Assembly: GCA_018650745.1 (NCBI GenBank)
Contig: JABIFK010000316.1
Span: 1-5,391, forward strand
Reading direction: 5' to 3'
DNA from: Candidatus Latescibacterota bacterium
GTDB lineage: Bacteria; Latescibacterota; UBA2968
DNA length: 5,391 bases
How positions within the stretch are numbered: position 1 is the stretch's first letter; each line of letters begins with the position of its first letter. The notes beneath the pieces were generated by a model. The model saw only the letters and a program-made list of their open reading frames with translations. It made no database searches and had not been told where the DNA came from. Position numbers and translations under genes: made by a program. Shown here in pieces: positions 1 to 5,391 of the stretch.

Positions 1-3
1 AAT

Positions 4-717
4 CTAAGCTCTTACTTGTTCAATTTGTTCTAGCCTCTTTTTGAGATCGGCCTCTATATCAAACATTTTGTCGGGGTCACCAGCATAATCGGCGGTCTTC
101 AGGTTCATCCGGTCGACCATTTCTTGAAGGCTATTGATGACTGCCGTTATCTTTTGTGATTGCACAAGGGATATTGATGCCAGTTGTTGATGCTGGGCTA
201 AATTATCAGGTGCTTGTCCGCAAAGTTGTGCCATGCCGGCAATGGCTTGGGTGGCGTTGTTGATATGATGGGCAAGGGTGACTAGGGTTTGCCCAACACC
301 TTCAACTTGGGAGAGCTTTTTTTCGCGATCGACAATTTGTTGTTGGAGATCACGCAAACGCAAAAGTGAACGGATGCGTGTCGCGACTTCGTCCATATGA
401 AAGGGTTTGGTAATATAATCGTCAGCACCTGCTTCTATGCCTGCTAAGCGGTCTTCATGGTCTCTTTTGGCTGTGATCATGATGACGGGCAAATTGGCAA
501 AGCTTTCGTCTTTACGCAATATTTCAAGTACTTCAACGCCATTTTTTTCTGGCATGTCATAATCAAGCAAAACAAGATCAGGCAAGAATGATCTGATTTG
601 ATCTAAAGCCTGGTTGCCATCAATGGCTTTTTCTACTTCGTGGTTGAGAAGTAGTAATTGCTCTTCGAGGAAGTCGAGATTTAAGGGGAGGTCATCGACT
701 ATGAGGATTTTGGCCAT
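4..717 (-). CDS. Response regulator: receiver domain plus DHp-like (H-box) C-terminal domain, no ATPase domain
   Basis: A 237-residue two-component protein, probably cytoplasmic. Residues 3-121 form a complete receiver domain. It shows the acidic pair D8/D9 (ILIVDD), phosphoacceptor D52 (LVLLDYDMP), the conserved Thr T82 (IMITAK) and Lys K104 in YITKPF. It has no DNA-binding or cyclase output domain. After a charged linker (about 122-142), residues 146-160 read LVTLAHHINNATQAI. This resembles a histidine-kinase H-box (AHEINNP-type), with H150 at the phosphoacceptor position and H151 where kinases usually have Glu/Asp. Residues 177-203 look like the second DHp helix. The protein ends about 30 residues later, with no N-, G1- or G2-box. 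The role is therefore inferred as phosphorelay adaptor, phosphotransferase or dimeric signalling scaffold, not autokinase. The start at 717 is chosen because an ideal AAGGAGG lies 4 bases upstream and MAKILIVDD is the usual receiver N-terminus; 17 further in-frame codons upstream are discounted. It lies 89 bases downstream of the ABC-F gene on the same strand. Confidence 0.9.
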   Translation of the reverse strand: MAKILIVDDLPLNLDFLEEQLLLLNHEVEKAIDGNQALDQIRSFLPDLVLLDYDMPEKNGVEVLEILRKDESFANLPVIMITAKRDHEDRLAGIEAGADDYITKPFHMDEVATRIRSLLRLRDLQQQIVDREKKLSQVEGVGQTLVTLAHHINNATQAIAGMAQLCGQAPDNLAQHQQLASISLVQSQKITAVINSLQEMVDRMNLKTADYAGDPDKMFDIEADLKKRLEQIEQVRA

Positions 718-721
718 TTGG

Positions 722-728
722 CCTCCTT
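722..728 (-). promoter_or_regulatory. Strong ribosome binding site of the response regulator gene
   Basis: On the minus strand the sequence reads AAGGAGG, then CCAA, then ATG at 717. This perfect Shine-Dalgarno core, 4 bases from the start, decides the start codon against the longer in-frame option beginning at 768. Confidence 0.8.
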
Positions 729-763
729 GGAAGGCAAGTAAAAAGAAAAAAGGCTGGGTGTCG

Positions 764-780
764 CACAATTATTAATTGTG
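764..780. repeat. AT-rich 17-base palindrome in the ABC-F / response regulator gap
   Basis: CACAATT, a 3-base centre, then AATTGTG: a perfect 7+7 inverted repeat, about 47 bases upstream of the response regulator start and 27 bases past the ABC-F stop. It could be an operator for a dimeric regulator or a weak RNA hairpin. It is a poor intrinsic terminator because the stem is mostly A/T and the nearest minus-strand T-run (742-752, interrupted by one C) starts some 11 bases after it. On the minus strand its centre includes AATAAT, which is -10-like, but no convincing -35 was found. Confidence 0.4.
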
Positions 781-806
781 AATGCTTTGGCGTTTGGTTA
801 TATGTG

Positions 807-2696
807 TTACTCTTTTGATGCTAACTCATTTTCTAAGGATTCCCACTCGGAAAAAAGAGCCTCAATCTGTGCTTGGTGGCTGCTTTTCTCTTGAGACAGT
901 TCTTTTAACTTGTCCCAATCTGTTGCCAGGTCTTCTCGTGCCATCTCTGTGTCTAAAAGTTGCATCTTTTCTTCCAATTTAGCAATGGTCTTTTCTAATT
1001 CCGCTGTACGCCGGCGGGCACGTTCTTGTTCTCTTTGCAGTCGTTTGCGGGTTTTGTGATCTTCTTTTGTGGCCGTTGGTGAAGTGGATGCCTGCGTTTC
1101 TACCTCTTTTTGACGACTTGCTTGATAGGTGTCGTAATTGCCTTCTATAATCCGCCAGGAGCCCTCTTCGAGTACCAGTAGGCGATTGACGAGCCGATTG
1201 AGAAAATAGCGGTCGTGAGATACGGTAATGAGTGTACCGCTAAAGTTTTCAAGTGCCTCTTCTAAGACATTGCGTGAGGCAATGTCTAGGTGGTTTGTGG
1301 GTTCGTCGAGGGCTAAGAGATTGCTCGGAGTGCGCATCAGTTTGGCCAGGGCGACTCTGCTTTGCTCCCCACCACTCAAATCGCCTACCTTGCGTTCGAC
1401 ATCATCTCCTGAAAACAGAAATGCACCTAAAAAGGAACGGATTTCGACCGTGGGCACTTGAGGCGTAAGAGCGCCCACTTCATCTAATACGCTGAACTTT
1501 GGGTTTAAATCTTGGCGGGTTTGGTCAAAGTAACCCACTTCAAGGCCAGAACCAGGTATAATGGTACCCGCATCTGCGGTGAGTTCCCCTGTGATGATTT
1601 TTAGCAATGTCGATTTACCTGTGCCATTGGGGCCAATGATGCCCAAACGATCTCCTCGCCAAATAATGAGATCGAGGTCGTCAAATAAGTCTCTGTTCTC
1701 GTAGCCCTTGCTCAAACCTTCTATTTGGTAGACACGGTCTCCCCCACGCGTTGATGTGGAAAATTTGAGCCCCATTTTACGCCGTTCGGTTGGACTGTCG
1801 ATACGGTCTACTTTTTCTAATGCTCTGCGCCGGCTTTGTGCCTGTTTGGTTTTTTGCCCTGCAATGTTTCGACGGATATAGTCTTCGGTGCGCGCAATTT
1901 CACTTTGTTGGGCATCAAAGGCTTTTTGGTGTTGGGCTTGGCGAAGGGCCTTTTCTTTTACATAAAAAGAATAACTCCCGGGATAAGACTCGACTTGCCC
2001 ATGCACGATTTCTACGATTTGGGTGACTGTGCGTTCTAAAAAATACCGATCGTGCGAGATAATCACAAAAGCATGATTGTATTCTAAGAGGAAATGCTCT
2101 AGCCACTCTAAGGCTTGCAAGTCTAAGTGGTTGGTCGGTTCATCCAAAAGGAGTAAGTCTGGCTCTCGTGACAAAAGTTGGGCCAAGGCCAGGCGGTTTT
2201 TTTGGCCCCCACTGAGTACTTCTGTGGGCAAGTTAAGATCTGTTTCGCGAAACCCCAAACCAAAGAGAATGGCTTTTACACGGGCTTCTAAGGCATAACC
2301 GCCATCGAGTTCATAACTGTCGCGAAGTTTGCCATACTGGTCTAAGAAGCCAGGTTCATCGTGGTTATCAGACATGGACAATTCCATATCTCGCAACTGA
2401 TGTTGTATGTGGAGTAAATCGGCAAAACCTTCTAAAGCTGCGTCAAAGACTGTTTGGCCCTCTTTAAATTTGGGTTCTTGATCAAGAAAACCTATGTGGA
2501 TATTGCGCTGCTGATGCATTTGGCCTTGGTCGGGGAGGTGTCGACCTGTCAAAACACCAAAGAGAGTGGTTTTACCACATCCATTGTGACCGACCAAACC
2601 AATTTTTTCACCCGGATCAATTTGCCAAGAGATGCCTTGCAAGATGTCGTTGGCGCCGTATGCTTTCCAAATTTCATTGAGTGTGATCAGAGGCAT
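807..2696 (-). CDS. ABC-F family ATPase (translation-associated, YheS/YdiF/Uup-like)
   Basis: A 629-residue soluble protein with two ABC ATPase domains and no membrane segments, the hallmark of ABC-F proteins. Characterised members bind the ribosome near the E site and act in translation control, rescue of stalled ribosomes or antibiotic resistance. Domain 1: Walker A GHNGCGKTT (36-44), Q-loop Q73, signature LSGGQ (161-165), Walker B with D185/E186 in LLLLDEPTNHLD, switch His H215 (ISHDRYFLE). A helical insert at about 92-148 is arm-like. The charged interdomain linker (about 242-318) contains RRNIAGQKTKQAQSRRR, typical of the P-site interaction motif region. Domain 2: Walker A GPNGTGKS (355-362), signature LSGGE (440-444), D464/E465, H494. 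The C-terminus (about 545-629) is a charged coiled coil as in Uup/YheS. All catalytic motifs are intact and the length is normal for the family. The start at 2696 (MPLITLNEIWKAYG) is chosen by family convention; no Shine-Dalgarno is visible. The frame stays open 132 bases further upstream, but that extension is not family-like. The subfamily, and whether the protein is housekeeping or resistance-related, are not settled. Confidence 0.95.
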   Translation of the reverse strand: MPLITLNEIWKAYGANDILQGISWQIDPGEKIGLVGHNGCGKTTLFGVLTGRHLPDQGQMHQQRNIHIGFLDQEPKFKEGQTVFDAALEGFADLLHIQHQLRDMELSMSDNHDEPGFLDQYGKLRDSYELDGGYALEARVKAILFGLGFRETDLNLPTEVLSGGQKNRLALAQLLSREPDLLLLDEPTNHLDLQALEWLEHFLLEYNHAFVIISHDRYFLERTVTQIVEIVHGQVESYPGSYSFYVKEKALRQAQHQKAFDAQQSEIARTEDYIRRNIAGQKTKQAQSRRRALEKVDRIDSPTERRKMGLKFSTSTRGGDRVYQIEGLSKGYENRDLFDDLDLIIWRGDRLGIIGPNGTGKSTLLKIITGELTADAGTIIPGSGLEVGYFDQTRQDLNPKFSVLDEVGALTPQVPTVEIRSFLGAFLFSGDDVERKVGDLSGGEQSRVALAKLMRTPSNLLALDEPTNHLDIASRNVLEEALENFSGTLITVSHDRYFLNRLVNRLLVLEEGSWRIIEGNYDTYQASRQKEVETQASTSPTATKEDHKTRKRLQREQERARRRTAELEKTIAKLEEKMQLLDTEMAREDLATDWDKLKELSQEKSSHQAQIEALFSEWESLENELASKE

Positions 2697-2734
2697 ATTA
2701 AAATCGCAAAGTTGGTTAATGGGATGGAACTTGG

Positions 2735-2762
2735 TGAGCATGCACTTGTCAGCTGAGCATGC
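2735..2762. repeat. Direct repeat TGAGCATGC x2 with internal palindromes, upstream of the ABC-F gene
   Basis: TGAGCATGC occurs at 2735-2743 and again at 2754-2762, 19 bases apart from start to start. Each copy contains the self-complementary GCATGC, and the 8-base palindrome TCAGCTGA (2749-2756) lies between them, overlapping the second copy. The set sits 39-66 bases upstream of the ABC-F start, between that start and the candidate leftward promoter, so it would lie in the 5' leader. It may be a regulator site or an RNA hairpin pairing the two GCATGC arms. Chance is not excluded. Confidence 0.4.
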
Positions 2763-2780
2763 GGCCAATATGAGGTCGTT

Positions 2781-2809
2781 AAGATCACATATGTATGGGA
2801 AGATGTCAA
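2781..2809 (-). promoter_or_regulatory. Candidate sigma-70 promoter for the ABC-F gene (weak)
   Basis: On the minus strand there is a perfect -35 hexamer TTGACA (2809-2804), then 17 bases, then GATCTT (2786-2781), which matches only 3 of 6 positions of TATAAT. The position, about 85 bases upstream of the ABC-F start, is sensible. Only the -35 is convincing. A transcript starting here would exclude most of the open upstream frame extension, in line with the start at 2696. Confidence 0.3.
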
Positions 2810-2942
2810 GAGGTGGGGTACAAATCAAAGTTGCACAGTTGGGTGATCGGGCAGCTTTGAAAGGCTTTGTTCGGCAGTGATGAACACGCTGCTGAGGCCA
2901 TAATGAGTGTGGATACTTCCAAATTAGGAATGTTGGTATTTG

Positions 2943-2979
2943 GGGTCAATATGATTTTTTCGATGTGTGTATTTGACCC
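2943..2979. repeat. Inverted repeat GGGTCAA / TTGACCC overlapping the -35 box
   Basis: GGGTCAA (2943-2949) and TTGACCC (2973-2979) are exact reverse complements separated by 23 bases. The right arm contains the whole -35 hexamer of the rightward promoter. Such a layout would suit an operator whose occupancy blocks RNA polymerase, but a 7-base arm this far apart can also arise by chance. Confidence 0.35.
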
Positions 2980-3002
2980 TATTTGATTGGATGACCTATA
3001 TT
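2973..3002 (+). promoter_or_regulatory. Sigma-70-type promoter of the glycosyltransferase operon
   Basis: TTGACC (2973-2978, 5 of 6 match to TTGACA), an 18-base spacer, then TATATT (2997-3002, 5 of 6 match to TATAAT). Transcription would begin near 3008-3010, giving a leader of about 33 bases before the ATG at 3042. The hexamers fall inside the in-frame extension that begins at a GTG at 2967, which argues that the extension is not translated. Confidence 0.6.
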
Positions 3003-3029
3003 CGTTTATGGGAATGTTTCGGTTATTCT

Positions 3030-3034
3030 GGGAG
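3030..3034 (+). promoter_or_regulatory. Ribosome binding site of the first glycosyltransferase gene
   Basis: GGGAG lies 7 bases before the ATG at 3042. Neither the GTG at 2967 nor the ATG at 2991 has such a site, so this element decides the start. Confidence 0.65.
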
Positions 3035-3041
3035 TGTTTTT

Positions 3042-5144
3042 ATGTCTAAAATATGTCTTGGTGCTTGCTTGGCCTTGTATATGGGTGTTTGTCTGTTTCT
3101 CATTCCTGTAGGAACAGATGACATTCGCATGTTGGATGTATTTTCTCTTGATGAAGCAAATGCAGTGGCTGTTGTGGCATATTTGTTTCGGACGGGGTGG
3201 GAACTCAACACGTTTAGCTATGGTGGTTTATTTTTTTACATCCCACTTGTTGTTGTTAAGTGTTTGGATTTTGTTGGATTCGAAATTTCCCATCAATTGA
3301 TTGCGTGTGTTATGCGTGGGATCTGTCTGTTTTTTGGAGTTGGGTGCGTGGTTTTGGTATACCAGCTGGGCAGATTGGTCCATGGGCCTTGGGTTGGTAG
3401 TATTGCGGCGTGGTTGTTGGTTCTGAATCCGATATTCTTGCGATGGTCTGTAGAGACACATCCTGATGTGCCACAACTGTTTTGGATAACTTGTGCCTTG
3501 TGGATTTGTGTGCGTGCTGTTGTAGAGAGGCGCACGACATGGTTTTGGTTGGCGGGATTATTTGCAGGCTTGGCTTTTGCCACCAAATATGCAGGTATAT
3601 TTTTATTTCCGATCTTGGGGCTGGCAACTTTCTGGTTGTATACAGACAATGAAGAAGGTTTTGTTTGGCCACCCAAGCGTTGGAAGCAAATGGCCTGGAT
3701 TTTTGGTACTGTGTTGCTGGCTTTTGCGTTGGCATTTTTATTTACAAACCCATTTGCGATGATAAACTTTGATCAATTTTGGAGTGATATATCATTCGAA
3801 AGTAAGCATCTCTCTATTGGGCATGTGTTTCGTTCTGGCGACACAAGTGTTGGGTGGATATTAGATTTTGGGCGCCTACTGGGTACTGGACACTTTGTTG
3901 TTTTTCTTTGCGCACTTGTTGGTATGGTCTATTGGCGAAGTGCAAAACGGTATCATACAATTCTGATATTTTGGATTGTTCTGTTGCTTGGTTATCTGGT
4001 CTTGTTTGTGAACTTACGCGGGGGGCGTTATATGCTCCCAATATTACCGGCGGCAGTGCTTATCGTGTCATTGGGCTATCAAACTATTTTTGATCAGATA
4101 CAAAAGAAATGGTCGGGGGCTTTGGGTGTTGTATTGATGTTGCTGTTGATTTTTTCTTTTCAGCAGGCACAAGACAACTGGGCGTTTGTTTTACAGCGTG
4201 TGACGCGTGCAGCGCATCAATCTGAAATTGTCGCTGGAAAATGGTTGGCAGAAAACTTCGATTCAGACACCTCTGTGTTATACCATTCTTATGGTTATGT
4301 ACCTATCAAATTTGAACAGGTATTCCGATCACCGAATATGGACTATCTACTGGTGAACCATTTACAACCAGACATCTTGGTTGTCAGAGATGCGAGCACC
4401 CGTGAATATGAAGACCCACAAAATTCAACACGAGCAGTTGATGGGCCACAGGCCTTTTGGGCGCGCCATTATTTTTATCTTTATCTCAAGAAAAACATGT
4501 TGGAAGATTATCGTGAAGTGAAAAAAATCGGTGGTATTCGAGTTTATGAAAGAGCGCAGCAAAAGAAACTGACGGAAAAGAACCTCTCTTGGTTGGATCG
4601 AAAAGCTTTGTTATTACAGAAAAAATATAGAGGCATTCCTGAAGCGAAAGTGAAATTGGCTGTGTTGCATTTGGCCCAAGGAAATGAACAGTTGGCCAAA
4701 GACGCTTTGTCTCAAGCCTGTGCTTCAAGGGAGGGTGTGGGGTCTGTTTTAGAACAAACTGGTTTGTTTTTAGGGCAAGGAAGAATGGACCAGGCGCAAA
4801 GGCTCCTAAACACATTCTTTATTGTAATTGAATATTTCTCTCCCAAGCAAAAAGCGGCTATGTATGTCTATGTTGGTCGTTTATTTCTTGAAGCAGGTGT
4901 TTATGTAAATGCAACCCAATTTTTTCAAAATGCGCTTAGACTCGAACCTGATTCTAAAGAGGGTCATTTTGATTTGGGGTTGGTTGATGTTGTTTTGGGA
5001 AAACTTGATGGGGCTCGTAAAAAATATGGGTATGCTGTTAAACAATTTGGTCAAGACAAGCAGGCAGCAGATATGTTGCTTCAATTAGTCGAGAATAATT
5101 TTCAGGCCGATGTTGCTCGAGCAGTACTAGCCGAATTTTTCTAG
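3042..5144 (+). CDS. Polytopic GT-C (GT39/PMT_2-like) glycosyltransferase with C-terminal TPR-like region
   Basis: A 700-residue inner-membrane protein. About a dozen hydrophobic segments span residues 3-375 (for example 3-22, 86-107, 115-134, 166-200, 216-237, 306-324, 331-347, 360-375). The first extracytoplasmic loop has the GT-C acidic motif: VGTDDIRM (23-30), then VFSLDEA (33-39) with D37/E38, followed by YGGLFFYIPL (60-69), comparable to the Y-x-KPPL-x-Y stretch of ArnT-like enzymes. A later loop reads SVETHPDVPQLFW (136-148), resembling the second acidic motif of GT39 relatives. Such enzymes move a sugar from a polyprenyl-phosphate carrier to lipid, glycan or protein on the outer face of the inner membrane; the substrate here is unknown. 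Residues 385-510 form a soluble domain, and 535-665 contain degenerate TPR-like helical pairs, the clearest at 607-638 (LEPDSKEG boundary) and 641-667. The start is set by GGGAG and alignment to the downstream paralogue; a GTG at 2967 and an ATG at 2991 are rejected. It is first in an operon with the paralogue 11 bases after its stop. Confidence 0.85.
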   Translation: MSKICLGACLALYMGVCLFLIPVGTDDIRMLDVFSLDEANAVAVVAYLFRTGWELNTFSYGGLFFYIPLVVVKCLDFVGFEISHQLIACVMRGICLFFGVGCVVLVYQLGRLVHGPWVGSIAAWLLVLNPIFLRWSVETHPDVPQLFWITCALWICVRAVVERRTTWFWLAGLFAGLAFATKYAGIFLFPILGLATFWLYTDNEEGFVWPPKRWKQMAWIFGTVLLAFALAFLFTNPFAMINFDQFWSDISFESKHLSIGHVFRSGDTSVGWILDFGRLLGTGHFVVFLCALVGMVYWRSAKRYHTILIFWIVLLLGYLVLFVNLRGGRYMLPILPAAVLIVSLGYQTIFDQIQKKWSGALGVVLMLLLIFSFQQAQDNWAFVLQRVTRAAHQSEIVAGKWLAENFDSDTSVLYHSYGYVPIKFEQVFRSPNMDYLLVNHLQPDILVVRDASTREYEDPQNSTRAVDGPQAFWARHYFYLYLKKNMLEDYREVKKIGGIRVYERAQQKKLTEKNLSWLDRKALLLQKKYRGIPEAKVKLAVLHLAQGNEQLAKDALSQACASREGVGSVLEQTGLFLGQGRMDQAQRLLNTFFIVIEYFSPKQKAAMYVYVGRLFLEAGVYVNATQFFQNALRLEPDSKEGHFDLGLVDVVLGKLDGARKKYGYAVKQFGQDKQAADMLLQLVENNFQADVARAVLAEFF

Positions 5145-5155
5145 AGAACGGTGTT

Positions 5156-5391
5156 ATGGTGCGTATCATTTTGGGTTTATTTGTAATTGTATATTTGGGT
5201 TTTACGCTGCCATTGTTGTCAGTGGGAGCAGACGACATCCGCATGGCAAATGTCTTCTCTATTGATGAATCGGATATTGCCACTGAAGTGTGGAATCTGT
5301 ATATGGTGGGTTGGGAACGAAGGCCTTCTTTTAAGTATGGCGGTTTTTTTTATTATGTGCCAGTGTTGATGCTACATACCTGGTCTGTTGT
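5156..5391 (+). CDS. Second GT-C-type glycosyltransferase, paralogue of the upstream gene (3' end outside window)
   Basis: An open frame from ATG at 5156 to the window edge, 78 complete codons with no stop. The N-terminus is a hydrophobic segment (about residues 4-22) followed by VGADDIRMANVFSIDE (23-38) and FKYGGFFYYVP. These align nearly gaplessly (one inserted residue) with the preceding protein, about 32 of 68 positions identical by hand count. The acidic pair D37/E38 expected in the first GT-C catalytic loop is conserved. The start is set by this alignment, since both proteins begin at the same point. The Shine-Dalgarno is weak (GAG at 5144-5146), so translation may rely on coupling to the upstream gene, whose stop is 11 bases away. 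Whether this copy also carries the soluble and TPR-like tail cannot be seen. Confidence 0.8.
   Translation, partial: MVRIILGLFVIVYLGFTLPLLSVGADDIRMANVFSIDESDIATEVWNLYMVGWERRPSFKYGGFFYYVPVLMLHTWSV

Larger units (their letters stand above)
2697..3041. other. Divergent intergenic region, 345 bases
   Basis: This region separates the leftward ABC-F gene from the rightward glycosyltransferase gene. The sequence supports a rightward promoter (2973-3002), an inverted repeat around its -35, a weak leftward promoter candidate (2781-2809) and a 9-base direct repeat (2735-2762). A 27-codon rightward ORF at 2903-2986 is possible but unproven. No tRNA, riboswitch fold, terminator or mobile-element end was recognised. 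Confidence 0.7.

Noticed and set aside
718..768. 17-codon extension of the response regulator
   Set aside because: It contains the perfect Shine-Dalgarno of the inner start and precedes the canonical receiver N-terminus.
742..780. Intrinsic terminator between the ABC-F gene and the response regulator
   Set aside because: The AT-rich 7-base stem is weak and the minus-strand T-run begins about 11 bases after it, not directly at its foot.
2454..2756. 100-codon plus-strand open frame at the 5' end of the ABC-F gene
   Set aside because: It is antisense to the Walker A region of a well-supported gene and matches no family I recognise.
2697..2828. In-frame 44-codon N-terminal extension of the ABC-F gene
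   Set aside because: It is not family-like, is Cys-rich, has no Shine-Dalgarno at its possible starts, and mostly precedes the expected transcript start. ABC-F proteins conventionally begin with the strand seen at MPLITL.
2632..2880. Plus-strand 82-codon frame reaching into the intergenic region
   Set aside because: Its first part is antisense to the ABC-F start, no ribosome binding site is seen, and the translated sequence shows no recognisable motif.
2967..3041. 25-codon extension of the glycosyltransferase from a GTG at 2967 (or ATG at 2991)
   Set aside because: It contains the -35/-10 promoter hexamers and lacks a ribosome binding site. The ATG at 3042 has GGGAG at good spacing and aligns with the start of the paralogue.
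3310..3735. 141-codon minus-strand open frame
   Set aside because: It lies wholly antisense to the membrane domain of the glycosyltransferase, has a polar composition typical of antisense of hydrophobic coding sequence, and shows no recognisable domain.

Overview
The window is ordinary-looking bacterial chromosome, probably from a Gram-negative organism. It has dense genes, conventional Shine-Dalgarno sites, a sigma-70-type promoter and moderate, slightly AT-leaning base composition. It contains no RNA gene, CRISPR array, transposase or other mobile-element hallmark. The taxon cannot be named from the sequence. A two-component receiver protein, an ABC-F ATPase and GT-C glycosyltransferases carrying TPRs would fit a proteobacterium or a related deep-branching phylum, but this is a weak inference.

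Left half, minus strand, read from high to low coordinates. A complete ABC-F family ATPase (start 2696, stop 807) is followed after 89 bases by a complete 237-residue response regulator (start 717, stop 4). The regulator joins a normal receiver domain to what looks like a histidine-kinase dimerisation hairpin (DHp) with an H-box, but it ends before any ATPase domain could follow. The two genes are co-directional and could share a transcript. The regulator has its own strong ribosome binding site. The gap between them holds an AT-rich 17-base palindrome.

Centre. A divergent intergenic region of 345 bases (2697-3041) separates the ABC-F gene from the plus-strand genes. It carries a good promoter for the rightward genes (TTGACC, 18 bases, TATATT), a 7-base inverted repeat with one arm over its -35 box, a weaker leftward promoter candidate, and a 9-base direct repeat upstream of the ABC-F gene.

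Right half, plus strand. A 700-residue polytopic membrane protein (3042-5144) has features of GT-C/GT39-type (PMT/ArnT-like) glycosyltransferases and a soluble C-terminal tail with TPR-like repeats. Eleven bases after its stop, a second gene starts (5156) and runs off the window. Its first 78 residues are clearly paralogous to the first protein, about 32 identical of 68 aligned by hand. They share a distinctive block, VGxDDIRMxxVFSxDE, followed by a YGGxFxYxP motif. This is a tandem pair, perhaps part of a longer array, of membrane glycosyltransferases in one operon, likely working on a polyprenyl-phosphate-linked sugar in envelope or surface glycan assembly. No functional link between the left and right halves is evident.

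The items most worth a second look are the kinase-less receiver-DHp protein and the tandem TPR-tailed glycosyltransferase family. Neither proves a new system on its own.
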